DNA of 64,000 nt from Mycolicibacterium chubuense NBB4 (GCF_000266905.1 NC_018022.1:310001-374000), one strand, 5' to 3'. Shown: positions 8,983 to 17,295, counted from the first letter of the stretch. Program-made: numbers and translations. Notes: a model not told the origin generated them from the sequence alone.

Positions 8983-10338
8983 CTAGATGGCGAGCTGTTC
9001 GAGGGCGGCGAGGTACGCCTCGGTGTAGGTCGGGAATTGGGCGACGCCGTCGAGCAGGGTGTCGATGGAGATCTGGGCGCGGATGGCGAGGGCGGCGGTG
9101 TGGATCCATTCCCCGGCTTGGGGTGCGATGGCCCAGGCCCCGATGAGCGTCCGCTGGGTGCGGTCGGCGATGAGACCGAGGGTGCCGTCGGGGTCGGTTT
9201 CGTAAGTCCAGGGTCGCGCGATCGAGTCGGCGAGGTCGAGTTCGGTGGTGGCGATGTCGAGGCCACGCTGGCGGGCTTGGTCGGTGGTCAGGCCGACAGC
9301 GGCGATCTCGGGTTGGGCGAACACGACGCGGGGGATGCCGCTGTAGGTGGTTTGGCGGGGTGTGCCGAGGATGTTGTCGGCCACGACCCGTCCTTGGTAC
9401 ATGGCGACGTGGGTGAACAGCGCGACCCCGGTGACGTCGCCGAGCGCCCAGAGGCCGGCGGTGACGCGGCAGTGCTCGTCGACCTCCAGCGCGCCGCGCG
9501 GGTCCGGTGTGACCCCGACAGTCTCCAGGCCGAGCCCGTGGGTGCGGGGGCGGCGTCCGGTGCCGAGCACGACGACGTCGGTGCGCACGGTGGTGCCGTC
9601 GTCGAGGTCGATCACCGTATCGGCGCCGTCGCGGCGCGCGGCGGTGGCCTGCCGGCCGAGACGGACGTCGATGCCGTCGGCGCGCAGGTGGGTGGCGACG
9701 ATGTCCCCGACACGGGGGTCTTCCCGGTCCAGCAGCCGGTCGCCGCGCTGGATCAGGGTGACCCGAGCGCCCATGCGAGCGAGGAATTGGCCGAGTTCGA
9801 TCCCGACGGCGCTGCCGCCGATCATCACGATCCGCTCGGGGATCTCGCGCAGGGTGGTAGCTTCCCGGTTGGTCCATACGCTGACCTCGTCCAGGCCCTC
9901 GATGGGTGGGTGGATCGCGTCGGAGCCGGTGGCGATCACCACGTGCTCGGCGGTGAGTTCCCGGCCACCGGCCCGTACCCGCCACGGGTCCCGGCCCACC
10001 AGGGCTGCGGTGGCCTTGATAACCGTGACGCCCTGCTTCTCGTATCCGGTGACCTGCTCTGTGTCGTCGAGGTGGCGGATCATGTAGTCGCGGTAGTCTC
10101 GCAGTGCCGCCCAGTTCTGCGCCGGAGTGGACAGGCCGGCCGCGTGGGCGGCTTCGGCGCGGGCCTCGGGTGGGCGCAGCAAGGTTTTGGACGGGATACA
10201 CGCCCAGTAGGCGCACTCCCCGCCGATCAGTTCCTGCTCGATCAACGCGACCCGCCGTCCGCCCGCGTGCAGGCGCGAGGCGGCGGTCTCGCCGCCCGGT
10301 CCGGCGCCGATCACGATTACATCGAAGTCCGTACTCAC
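8983..10338 (-). CDS. Pyridine nucleotide-disulfide oxidoreductase, MerA/Lpd-like
   Basis: This 451-aa FAD/NAD(P)H enzyme has VIVIGAGPGGETAA for FAD, the redox pair C42-x4-C47 in GGECAYWACIPSK, a second GxGxxG-like segment (VMIGGSAVGIELGQFLARMG), and the dimerisation domain ending LDGVAQFPTYTEAYLAALEQ. It lacks the vicinal C-terminal Cys pair that delivers Hg(II) in MerA, so it is unlikely to be the main mercuric reductase. It is the third gene of the minus-strand merA-merB operon and converges on the recombinase operon with 45 bases between. Possible roles are reducing mycothiol or thiol disulfides during mercury stress. GTG at 10338 is the chosen start; the frame is open upstream only into merB antisense. 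Confidence 0.85.
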   Translation of the reverse strand: MSTDFDVIVIGAGPGGETAASRLHAGGRRVALIEQELIGGECAYWACIPSKTLLRPPEARAEAAHAAGLSTPAQNWAALRDYRDYMIRHLDDTEQVTGYEKQGVTVIKATAALVGRDPWRVRAGGRELTAEHVVIATGSDAIHPPIEGLDEVSVWTNREATTLREIPERIVMIGGSAVGIELGQFLARMGARVTLIQRGDRLLDREDPRVGDIVATHLRADGIDVRLGRQATAARRDGADTVIDLDDGTTVRTDVVVLGTGRRPRTHGLGLETVGVTPDPRGALEVDEHCRVTAGLWALGDVTGVALFTHVAMYQGRVVADNILGTPRQTTYSGIPRVVFAQPEIAAVGLTTDQARQRGLDIATTELDLADSIARPWTYETDPDGTLGLIADRTQRTLIGAWAIAPQAGEWIHTAALAIRAQISIDTLLDGVAQFPTYTEAYLAALEQLAI

Positions 10339-10387
10339 AGTGGCTGTCCCTTCTCGGTGATGGCGGTTCGGGCGGCGCAGGTGGGCG

Positions 10388-11029
10388 TCAGCAGCACCCG
10401 CCGGGCTCGGGCTCCTCGGATTGAGCGGCGTCCAGCTGCCGGCCGAGTTGATAAGCGTCGGCGACTGGGAGGACCGATCCGCCGGGGTGCTCAGCGAGCC
10501 AGGGCGCCGCGGCGTCGGCGTCGGCGAAGAAGTGCACGTGGTTGCAGAAGGAAGCCCGTACGGAGACCAAGTCGTCAGGCGTGACGATGGAGACCATCGC
10601 GGTCTGGGGCTCGACATCCCTGACTCGGTCGGGCTCGACGGTGAGCCGTATCGGGGCACCGGTGCTGTGGCAGGGGGATTCAACCTGGGCGGATTGGCCG
10701 AGGGTGGCGGGGAAGATGAGGGTGTCCAGGGCACACCAGGTGTAGAGCTGGTGGCCGTCGACGGTGAAACGGTGCGGGGTCGGGCGCAGCGTGATGCCGT
10801 AGCCGACGATCCGTCCGGCGTCGTCGTATTCGGTGTCGCGCAGTCGGCCCACCGCCTGCGCAACCTCGTCACCGGCGCGGCCGGTGGCGGCCGCGAGGTC
10901 GGCAATCGTGAGGGGTTCGCCGCGGGCCAGTTGCCGCAACAGCGGCTGCCATAGCCATCCGGCCGGGCTGTCCTGGCGGGAGAAGACACTATCCATAGTG
11001 GACACCACGGTGTCCAGGTCATTCGTCAT
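10388..11029 (-). CDS. merB: Organomercurial lyase MerB
   Basis: MerB cleaves the carbon-mercury bond of organomercurials in the cytoplasm and hands Hg(II) to MerA. The 213-aa length matches the family. The catalytic triad is visible: Cys99 and Asp102 in TWCALDTLIFPATLG and Cys162 in SFCNHVHFF, offset by three from the E. coli plasmid enzyme (C96, D99, C159). An N-terminal winged-helix-like region (LTIADLAAATGRAGDEVAQAVGRLRD) is also usual. The C-terminus ends in GGCC. It lies 27 bases downstream of merA in the same operon and so gives the element broad-spectrum mercury resistance. Confidence 0.95.
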   Translation of the reverse strand: MTNDLDTVVSTMDSVFSRQDSPAGWLWQPLLRQLARGEPLTIADLAAATGRAGDEVAQAVGRLRDTEYDDAGRIVGYGITLRPTPHRFTVDGHQLYTWCALDTLIFPATLGQSAQVESPCHSTGAPIRLTVEPDRVRDVEPQTAMVSIVTPDDLVSVRASFCNHVHFFADADAAAPWLAEHPGGSVLPVADAYQLGRQLDAAQSEEPEPGGCC

Positions 11030-11056
11030 CGGGATTGTCCTTCCGAGAGCAGGGTT

Positions 11057-12442
11057 TCAGGAGGCGCAGCAGGAGAGTTTGGACACGTCGCGGGTGAAGG
11101 TTTGGGCGGCGAGTTTGATGCCCTCCGCCATCGTCAGATAGGGGCACCACAGGTCGGCCATCTCGTGCACCGTCATCTGGTTTGCCAGCGCATAGACAGC
11201 GGTGGCGATGACGTCCCCGGCGCCCGCGGCGAGCACGTGCGCGCCGAGCAGCCGCCCGGAGCCTTGTTCGGCGACGAGCTTGATCGCGCCGCGGGTGTCG
11301 CGGTTGACCAGCGCCCGCGGCACGTACTCCAGCGGCAGCACCCGGCACTTACAGGCGTAGCCCTGCTCCACCGCTTGGACGTCGGTCAGCCCGGCGGAGG
11401 CGAGACTGGGCGTGGTGAAGGTGACCGCGGGCAGGTGATGGTAGTCCAGGGTGCGCCCGGCGTCGCCGAAGGCGTTGTCGACCACGACGCTGCCATGGGC
11501 CCCGGCGACGTAGACGTACTGCGGGTGCCCGGTGACGTCCCCGGCCGCCCAGACGCGCGGGTTGTCGGTGCGCAGATACTCGTCGACGACCACCTCCCCG
11601 CGATGCCCGGTCTTCACGCCCACCGCGTCGAGATTGAGCCCGGCGGTGACCGGGTTCCGCCCAGTCGCGAGCAGCAGCCGCTGCCCAGTCACCCGCTGCC
11701 CACCGGCGGTGACGACGACGCCCGAACCATCGGCCTCAACCTCAGTGGCGCGCTCGGCGATCACGGCGATGCCGTCGTCAGCGAACACCCCGGCCAGCAG
11801 GCCGGCGAGTTCCGGTTCGGTGTGCGGGGCGAATCGGCCCACGATGCTCACTCGGACGCCGAGGTGGGCGAACAGTTGCGCCTGCTCCAGCCCGACGTAG
11901 CCGCCGCCGACGACGACCAACGACTCGGGCAGTTCGGTCTGCTCCATCGCGGTGGTCGAGGTCAGGTAGTCCACCCGGTCGGCTCCGTCGAGGCCGTCGG
12001 TACGCGGGGTGGAGCCGGTGGCGATCAGGTAGTGCTCGGCCTCGACCCGGACGTGGCCGCCGTCATGCAGGTTCACCTCCAGCGCCGGTCCCTCGATGAA
12101 CCGGGCCTCGCCGGGCAGGATCTCCCACCCGTACTCGGCGGCCAGGTCGACGTACTTCTCCGCCCGCAACCCTGCCACCAGCGTGTCCTTGCCACCGATC
12201 AGCGCGGCGGCGTCCACCGGGCCCGCGCTGGTGGAAATCCCCGGAAAGTGCTGGTCCAGCGCCACATGGCGGGCCTCGGCCGCGGCCAGCAGTGCCTTCG
12301 ACGGCACACAGCCGACGTTGACGCACGTCCCGCCAACGGTGCCGCGCTCGATCATCACCACGCTCTTGCCCTTGCCGCGGGCCGCGATCGCCGCCGCGAA
12401 CGCACCCCCACCCGAACCGATCACCGCCAAGTCGTACCGCAC
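11057..12442 (-). CDS. merA: Mercuric reductase MerA (no HMA domain)
   Basis: MerA reduces Hg(II) to volatile Hg(0) with NADPH. The 461-aa protein has the FAD motif VIGSGGGAFAAAIAA, the active-site pair C40 and C45 in GGTCVNVGCVPSKALL, the NADPH-binding VVVGGGYVGLEQAQLFAHLG, and the vicinal C458-C459 at the end (KLSCCAS) that identify true MerA. The N-terminal heavy-metal domain (NmerA) of many proteobacterial enzymes is missing, as usual in actinobacteria. GTG at 12442 is preceded by GGAGGAGAT. It is first in the operon merA-merB-reductase and is divergent from an ArsR-type regulator. Confidence 0.95.
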   Translation of the reverse strand: MRYDLAVIGSGGGAFAAAIAARGKGKSVVMIERGTVGGTCVNVGCVPSKALLAAAEARHVALDQHFPGISTSAGPVDAAALIGGKDTLVAGLRAEKYVDLAAEYGWEILPGEARFIEGPALEVNLHDGGHVRVEAEHYLIATGSTPRTDGLDGADRVDYLTSTTAMEQTELPESLVVVGGGYVGLEQAQLFAHLGVRVSIVGRFAPHTEPELAGLLAGVFADDGIAVIAERATEVEADGSGVVVTAGGQRVTGQRLLLATGRNPVTAGLNLDAVGVKTGHRGEVVVDEYLRTDNPRVWAAGDVTGHPQYVYVAGAHGSVVVDNAFGDAGRTLDYHHLPAVTFTTPSLASAGLTDVQAVEQGYACKCRVLPLEYVPRALVNRDTRGAIKLVAEQGSGRLLGAHVLAAGAGDVIATAVYALANQMTVHEMADLWCPYLTMAEGIKLAAQTFTRDVSKLSCCAS

Positions 12443-12547
12443 CAGCGATCTCCTCCCACTGACATATTCGTCTTCCCGGATGCATAGATGCTAACCTAAG
12501 ATTCGTACATCCGGATACGACAGACACTCGATGTGAGGACGGCGACC
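12443..12547. promoter_or_regulatory. Divergent mer promoter region with dyad
   Basis: This 105-base gap separates merA from the regulator. An inverted repeat TCGTA-N8-TACGA occupies 12503-12520, and CCGGATG/CATCCGG repeats lie at 12471 and 12508. Such dyads over a divergent promoter are the expected target for the ArsR-family repressor encoded at 12548. No clear -35/-10 pair could be assigned. Confidence 0.5.
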
Positions 12548-12916
12548 GTGGCCGACGCTTCCGAACGCAGCAGCACGCTGCTGCCCACCGAGCCGAACGG
12601 GGTGGAGATGATGGCGAAATTCTTCCGCGCCCTCGGCGACCCCGCCCGGCTGCGGCTGCTGGAGTTCCTGCTGCACGAGGAACACGCCGTGGGCGAATGC
12701 GTCACGCACATCGGCCTGTCCCAGGGCCGGGTGTCCAGTCACTTGGCCTGCCTGTCCGACTGCGGCTACGTGCAGCTGCGCCGCCAAGGCCGCTTCGCCT
12801 ACTACCGGGTCACCGACCCCCGCGTCGCGGAACTGGTGCTGCTGGCGCGCTCGCTGGCCGCGGACAACGCCGCCGCCCTCGCCGCGTGCATGCGCATCAC
12901 CGCCCCGAACGCCTGA
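12548..12916 (+). CDS. ArsR/SmtB-family regulator of the mer operon
   Basis: This is a winged-helix dimeric repressor (122 aa from GTG 12548, which has GAGG about ten bases upstream; GTG 12533 would add five residues). The HTH is VGECVTHIGLSQGRVSSHLACLSDCGYV, followed by the wing RRQGRFAYYRV. Cys residues in the recognition helix region (ACLSDC) and near the C-terminus (AACMRI) resemble the thiolate site of CmtR and of the Streptomyces mer repressor, which belong to this family rather than to MerR. It should leave DNA when Hg(II) binds. It is divergent from merA and leads a four-gene operon. Confidence 0.85.
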   Translation: MADASERSSTLLPTEPNGVEMMAKFFRALGDPARLRLLEFLLHEEHAVGECVTHIGLSQGRVSSHLACLSDCGYVQLRRQGRFAYYRVTDPRVAELVLLARSLAADNAAALAACMRITAPNA

Positions 12917-12937
12917 CCAGCCGAGGAGACCGCCTCC

Positions 12938-13255
12938 ATGTCGACCAACCCCGGCTCCGAGAGCAAGCGCACCGCGCTCGCCGCCGCCGGTTTCCTCCTG
13001 GTCCCCATCGTGTGTTGCGGCCTGCCGGTGCTGATCGCCGCCGGAGCCCTTGGCGCGGTGGGCTCGGTACTGGGCAACCCCTGGGTCATCGGCACCGCCG
13101 TCGTGGTGGTCCTCGCCGCGGTGACGCGGTTCGCGCGCCGGCGCGTCACCCGACACGGCGCCACCCGAGACAACTCGTGCTGCCCGCCCGTGCCACCCGC
13201 CCGCGACCAGCCCGATCGGCCACACGAGTCCTCCCACCCCAACCAGGAGTCCTGA
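12938..13255 (+). CDS. Small membrane protein with vicinal Cys, MerT/MerF-like
   Basis: This 105-aa protein has two predicted membrane helices: FLLVPIVCCGLPVLIAAGALGAV and WVIGTAVVVVLAAVTRF. The vicinal CC in the first helix before GLPVL is the hallmark of mercury importers of the MerT/MerF/MerE group. The basic cytoplasmic tail carries another pair (NSCCPPV). It probably moves Hg(II) across the membrane toward MerA. Overall similarity to the classical families looks weak, so I do not assign a symbol. It follows the regulator by 21 bases with GAGGAG before the ATG. Confidence 0.65.
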   Translation: MSTNPGSESKRTALAAAGFLLVPIVCCGLPVLIAAGALGAVGSVLGNPWVIGTAVVVVLAAVTRFARRRVTRHGATRDNSCCPPVPPARDQPDRPHESSHPNQES

Positions 13256-13258
13256 CCC

Positions 13259-13849
13259 ATGCCTGACGCACCCGCCCCGACCGGACCTGCCGCGCCGCGC
13301 TCTCGTCGACGACTCGTCACGATCGCGCTGACCGTTATCGCCGTCGTCGGGATCTCCGTCGTGCTGTATTCGGCGTTTTCCCCGTCGAGCAAGCAGACCG
13401 CGTCCCCACCCGCTGCCGACGGCAGCGCAAAGGCCGGGACCACTGCCGCTGCGGGAGCGTTCACCGCCCGAACCCTGCAGGGCGTGCAGGTCGCGGTGCC
13501 CGGCTCGCGGCCCAGCGTGCTGTTCTTCTTCTCCGTCGGGTGCGGCGGTTGCGGTCCGGCCACCCACACCCTCGCCCAGGTCCAGCAGGCGGTCGGCACG
13601 AAGGCGAACTTCGTCGCCGTCGACATCGGCCCCGGCGAAACCGAGCAGGACATCACAGACTTCCTCACCGCCAACCAGGCCACCAGCCTTGCCTACGCCA
13701 GCGACAGCAACGCCACCCTGATCAGCGCCTACCAGGTCACTCAGCTGTCCACCGCCGTCGTGCTGGACGCCTCCGGCAAACCGGTGTTCCGCGCTGTCGA
13801 GCCCACCGCCGATCAGATCCGTGCCGAACTGGCCAAGGTGAGCGCGTGA
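13259..13849 (+). CDS. Membrane-anchored thioredoxin-like protein (CxxC)
   Basis: The product has 196 aa: a short basic N-terminus, one membrane helix (LVTIALTVIAVVGISVVLYSAF), a low-complexity linker, then a thioredoxin fold with active site SVGCGGCGPATH. The outward-facing CGGC pair could bind or reduce Hg(II) outside the membrane, taking the place of the MerP carrier, or pass electrons with the downstream CcdA-like protein. It starts 4 bases after the CC membrane protein and ends inside the next start (GTGA). The pairing with a CcdA homologue favours the redox role. Confidence 0.75.
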   Translation: MPDAPAPTGPAAPRSRRRLVTIALTVIAVVGISVVLYSAFSPSSKQTASPPAADGSAKAGTTAAAGAFTARTLQGVQVAVPGSRPSVLFFFSVGCGGCGPATHTLAQVQQAVGTKANFVAVDIGPGETEQDITDFLTANQATSLAYASDSNATLISAYQVTQLSTAVVLDASGKPVFRAVEPTADQIRAELAKVSA

Positions 13850-14772
13850 TCGGCCCGCTGTTGGCGCTCGCCTTCGGCGCCGGGATGCTCGCCCCGGTCA
13901 ACCCCTGCGGCTTCGCCGTACTGCCCGCCTTCCTCGCCTACGCCGTCGACACCGGCGACGGCCAGGCGGACGCGCGGCCCGGCGCTTTGTCCCGGCTGGC
14001 CGGTGGCCTGCGCGCCGGGCTCGCGCTGACCGCCGGGTTCGCCGGCACCTTCACCGCCATCGGACTACTACTGGCCCTCGGCTTGCGTTCCCTGACCGGT
14101 GTCATCCCGTGGCTGGCCGCCGCGCTCGGCGCGATCCTGGCCGTGGGCGGCCTGGCCATGGTCGCCGGCGGACACCTGCCGCTGCGGCTACCCACCCGCC
14201 GTTCCGGCACCCCGCGGCAGGGGCCCAGAGGCATGGTGGCCTTCGGCGCCGGGTACGCACTGGCCTCCGCCTCCTGCACGCTCGCGGTGCTGCTCGCGGT
14301 CGTCACCCAAGCCCTGGCCAGCACCAACATCTCCGGCGTCCTGGTCGTATTCGCCGCCTACGCCGCCGGCTCCGCCACCCTGCTGCTGTCCCTCGCGCTA
14401 TTCGCCGCATTCGCCAGCGGCCTGATCAACCGGTTCCTCCGACGGCTGCTGCCCCACATGAACCGCATCACCGGCGCCGTGCTTGCCCTTTCCGGCGGCT
14501 ACCTACTCCTTTACTGGCTGCCACAACTACTCGGCGGGCACCCCGGCATCGGCGCACTCACCGGCGTCGTCGGCACCGTGTCAGCCTGGATCACCGGACA
14601 CCAACTTGCGATCGCCATCACCGCACTCGGCCTCATCCTCGTCACCGCGATCGCCACCCTCACCCGCCGCGAACGCCGCCACACCACCACCGACACCGCC
14701 GACGACTGCTGCGCACCCAGGCCACAGCCCGAAGAAAATGCGGACCAGGTAGGAGGACCCGGCAGCAGGTGA
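13846..14772 (+). CDS. CcdA/DsbD-family membrane protein
   Basis: This is a polytopic protein of 308 aa from GTG 13846, overlapping the previous stop. It opens with LAFGAGMLAPVNPCGFAVLPAFLAY, the NPCGF motif of CcdA/DsbD transmembrane electron carriers. The second redox Cys lies in ALASASCTLAVLLAVV. About seven or eight helices are apparent. The C-terminal tail contains DDCC. The family moves reducing equivalents from cytoplasmic thioredoxin to extracytoplasmic thiol proteins, so its natural partner is the thioredoxin-like protein just upstream. Together they may keep a mercury carrier reduced. Confidence 0.85.
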   Translation: MIGPLLALAFGAGMLAPVNPCGFAVLPAFLAYAVDTGDGQADARPGALSRLAGGLRAGLALTAGFAGTFTAIGLLLALGLRSLTGVIPWLAAALGAILAVGGLAMVAGGHLPLRLPTRRSGTPRQGPRGMVAFGAGYALASASCTLAVLLAVVTQALASTNISGVLVVFAAYAAGSATLLLSLALFAAFASGLINRFLRRLLPHMNRITGAVLALSGGYLLLYWLPQLLGGHPGIGALTGVVGTVSAWITGHQLAIAITALGLILVTAIATLTRRERRHTTTDTADDCCAPRPQPEENADQVGGPGSR

Positions 14773-15196
14773 CCTGCCTGCCGGGATCCAACTGGCACGC
14801 GGGCCTCTACGATGCGAGCCCGAGGCGGCCGGATTGTCCCCATGGGAGTCCGGCAGGCGGCAAAGCCTTGCTGTAGAAGCAAACCACCACAGTCGACGAC
14901 GCAGGGCTGCGGACTCTGCATGCCTCCATCTTCACGGAGAATTGCGCAAGCATCGCCCCGCACCACGCCGCCGGTTGCTGAACCGTCGGCATCCGCGAAC
15001 GCATCGCCCAGCGGGGCGGCGTCTGGCACAACACAGTCTTTTATCGAACGCCGCTCAGCCGTCCGATGATCGGTCGGCCCAGTCTGACTGGACATTTGCC
15101 GCAACGAGTGGCCATTCCGCAAAGGCTCGGCTACCGCCAGTTCGCAACGCGGCCATCAAGAGTTCAGTGAGACATGAGGGTCCTTGAGCGGCTACT
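14773..15196. other. Non-coding or degenerate stretch inside the transposon
   Basis: I see no convincing gene in these 424 bases. One frame over about 14985-15170 reads IRERIAQRGGVWHNTVFYRT and on, with coding-like composition but no start and a frame break before it. It may be a decayed gene end. The region separates the mercury operon from the MerR-controlled module. Confidence 0.5.
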
Positions 15197-15604
15197 TCAC
15201 CGTTCGATGATCGGGCAGATCGATCTGTTCGGTTCCGACTCGGTATCGGCTGCCACGGCGGTGTCCCGACTGGCGGTGAGGCTCGCACGCAGCGCCAGCA
15301 ATTCGGTAATGGTGTTGTCGATCTCCGCGATCCGGGCGTCGAGTAGATCCCGTACGGCTCCGCACGGGGTGGGACCGGCGCGGCGGAGGGTGAGGATGGT
15401 GCCGATGTCGTCCAGGGGGAGGTCCAGGGCGCGGGCGCGGCGGATGAAGGTGAGGGTGTCGACGTCGTCCTGGTTGTAAAGGCGGTACCCGGCCGCAGTG
15501 CGCTGGGCGGGCGGCAGCAGGCCGCGCTCCTCATACAAGCGCACGGCCTTACGGGTGAGCCCGGCCGCCTGGGCGGCCCGCCCGACGGTCATCGCCTGGG
15601 CCAT
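15197..15604 (-). CDS. MerR-family metal-responsive regulator
   Basis: This 135-aa protein has the MerR HTH and wing at its N-terminus (MTVGRAAQAAGLTRKAVRLYEERGLLPPAQRTAAGYRLYNQDDV) and a long dimerisation helix. Cys in PTPCGAVRDLLDARIAEID before the helix, and Cys in the extreme C-terminus (NRSICPIIER), match the metal-binding positions of CueR/ZntR/MerR-type sensors. It is divergent from a small Cys-rich peptide gene and an MFS pump, whose promoter has the over-long spacer with dyad expected for a MerR activator. The metal is not predictable; mercury, zinc and copper are all possible. Confidence 0.85.
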   Translation of the reverse strand: MAQAMTVGRAAQAAGLTRKAVRLYEERGLLPPAQRTAAGYRLYNQDDVDTLTFIRRARALDLPLDDIGTILTLRRAGPTPCGAVRDLLDARIAEIDNTITELLALRASLTASRDTAVAADTESEPNRSICPIIER

Positions 15605-15636
15605 CGTCTGCCTCCTTCGCGTCCCGGCCGCTCGCC

Positions 15637-15668
15637 TTGACCTTCACCTGGGGTGAAGGTTTTAGCGT
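15637..15668 (+). promoter_or_regulatory. MerR-type promoter with central dyad
   Basis: TTGACC (15637) serves as -35 and TTAGCG/TAGCGT (15662-15668) as -10, with 19-20 bases between them instead of 17. The spacer is filled by ACCTTCACC-TGG-GGTGAAGGT (15640-15660), a perfect dyad. This is the classical layout for MerR activators that untwist an over-long spacer, so the regulator at 15604 almost certainly drives the rightward pair of genes from here. Confidence 0.85.
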
Positions 15669-15707
15669 CTCCAGTGTAGGACCGGAAACCGAAGGGAGGC
15701 GCAGGTC

Positions 15708-15854
15708 ATGGCAATAGTCGAGTGCGAGGTGTACCGGCGCCCGGACCCGGAGCGCGGATGTGAGATGACCGTCACCAAGGGCGCCGTCCCAGGCCACGGT
15801 CGCGACCGCAACCCCACCTGTTGCTGCGGGCACACCATGGAGAAAGTCCGCTGA
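15708..15854 (+). CDS. 48-aa Cys-rich peptide, putative metal carrier
   Basis: It was found by reading downstream of the MerR promoter: ATG 15708, with AGGGAGG about ten bases before it, encodes 48 residues. Cys lies at residue 6 (VECEVY), 18 (RGCEM) and as CCC at 38-40 followed by GHTM. Five thiols in 48 residues, with His and Met beside the triplet, suggest a cytoplasmic metal-binding peptide. No family is recognised. It is the first gene under the MerR promoter, and its end overlaps or abuts the MFS pump start, so it may deliver metal to the pump or buffer it. Confidence 0.65.
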   Translation: MAIVECEVYRRPDPERGCEMTVTKGAVPGHGRDRNPTCCCGHTMEKVR

Positions 15855-17086
15855 GCCGCGGCCAGCCAGGACGTGCGGGCACCGGGCTGCGCCAGGTGTT
15901 CTCCCATCCTGGTTACCGCCGGTTGTGGGCGGCGCGCACCGCTTCTGCCTGGGGTGACGCGTTCGCCACCGTGGCGTTGGGCCTGCTGGTGTGGGACCGC
16001 ACCGGCTCCGGGCTCGGTGTGGCCGGGGTGATCGTCGCGGAGATCGTCCCGGTGCTGCTGCTGGCACCGTTCGCTGGGGTGGCAGTCGACTGGTTCTCGC
16101 CGGTGCGGGTCATGGTGGTTGCCGACTTGGCGCGCGTGCTGGTGGCTGCGGGGCTACCGCTGGTCGCCGGCTCGGTGCCGGGCATCTACGCGGTGGCGTT
16201 CGCCATGTCCGCAGCGTCGGCGTTGTTCAATCCGGCCGCCAGTGCCGCGCTGCCCGCGCTGGTGAACGAGGAGGAGTTGATCGCCGGGAACTCGGGGATC
16301 TGGACCGCCGCGGTGCTCTCCCAGATCGTGCTCGCCCCGGCTGCGGGTGCCGTGGTCGCGACCGTCGGCTATGGCCTGGCGTTCTGGGTGAACGCAGCGA
16401 GCTTCGCCGTCTCGGCGCTGCTGCTGTCCCGCCTGCACCTGCTGCGCCCGGCAGCCGATGCGGCCCGTGCCGCCTGGTGGCATCAGGCCCGAGACGGCAT
16501 CAGGGTGCTGGCCGGGCACCGGGTGCTGCGAGCCTTGGCCGCTGGTCAGGCCCTGGCGGCGTTGTCGGCCGGAGCGACCAGTGCCCTGCTGGTTGTGTTG
16601 ATCCGCGAGCGCCTGGGCAGGGGCCCCGCCGGATACGGAATCGCGCTGGCCTGCATCGGCGTGGGCGCCGCAGCAGGCCCGTTACTGCTGACCCGGCTGA
16701 TCACCGATCCTCGCAAACCCGCGTTCATTTTCGGACCCTATCTGTTGCGCGCCGCCGTAGATGCCGTCCTTGCGAGTGTCCGCGTCCCGGTGGTGGCGTT
16801 GGGCAGCCTGGCCGGCTACGGCGGGGGCACCTCTGCCGGCGCAGTCACCTTCAACTCGCTGCTGCAGGCCGAAACCCCACCCGCCGCACGCGGCCGGGTC
16901 TTCGCCGCCTTCGATCTGATCTGGCAACTCGGCCGCCTGGCCTCCCTCGGGCTGGGTGGGTGGCTGGCTGATGCGGCAGGGATCACCGCCGTCTACGCCG
17001 CAGGGGCTGCACTGCTCGTCGCTGCCGCTCTGATCGGCCGAGCCGGTCTGACCGACCATCGCCACCACCAAGAGAAGAGGCGCTGA
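15821..17086 (+). CDS. MFS exporter under MerR control
   Basis: This is a major facilitator of the enterobactin/macrolide exporter type with about 12 helices: YRRLWAARTASAWGDAFATVALGLLVWDRTGSGL at the start, and the motif PFAGVAVDWFSPVRVMVVADLARV between helices 2 and 3. The frame is open from TTG 15821 inside the small peptide gene; CTG 15851 (behind GAGAAAG) or GTG 15893 would give a start after or near that gene's stop. The first 12-24 residues are therefore uncertain. Placement behind a metal-type MerR promoter implies induction by a metal or thiol-reactive compound, but the exported compound is unknown. Confidence 0.85.
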   Translation: MLRAHHGESPLSRGQPGRAGTGLRQVFSHPGYRRLWAARTASAWGDAFATVALGLLVWDRTGSGLGVAGVIVAEIVPVLLLAPFAGVAVDWFSPVRVMVVADLARVLVAAGLPLVAGSVPGIYAVAFAMSAASALFNPAASAALPALVNEEELIAGNSGIWTAAVLSQIVLAPAAGAVVATVGYGLAFWVNAASFAVSALLLSRLHLLRPAADAARAAWWHQARDGIRVLAGHRVLRALAAGQALAALSAGATSALLVVLIRERLGRGPAGYGIALACIGVGAAAGPLLLTRLITDPRKPAFIFGPYLLRAAVDAVLASVRVPVVALGSLAGYGGGTSAGAVTFNSLLQAETPPAARGRVFAAFDLIWQLGRLASLGLGGWLADAAGITAVYAAGAALLVAAALIGRAGLTDHRHHQEKRR

Positions 17087-17266
17087 CGCGAGGACTTCGG
17101 CGCCGGCGACGACGCTCGGCCACTGGCATCAGTCCGACGAACAGAGCTCCGACTCCGCAGCGATCACCAGGGGCCGGCTGGAAAATCGCCATTCACACCA
17201 GGCCCGCCCTTGGAGAATCCCGAGGTAGGTTCCACCGAGGCGCCGCCGCCCTGCGACACCGTTCCT

Positions 17267-17295
17267 TCTGCGACAGCTTGACTGTTTACATAACC
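17267..17295 (-). repeat. Right terminal inverted repeat of the transposon
   Basis: Read on the minus strand it begins GGTTATG (17295-17289), then 11 bases, then GCTGTCGCAGA (17277-17267), mirroring the left end at 3034-3064. The host gene resumes directly after it. Confidence 0.75.

Noticed and set aside
8983..10338. Calling this gene a second merA
   Set aside because: It lacks the C-terminal vicinal cysteines required for Hg(II) delivery in MerA.
8956..10584. 542-codon open frame on the + strand opposite the disulfide reductase
   Set aside because: It is a Gly/Val/Asp-rich shadow of the well-supported minus-strand gene, without start signals or family motifs; long antisense frames are common at this GC content.
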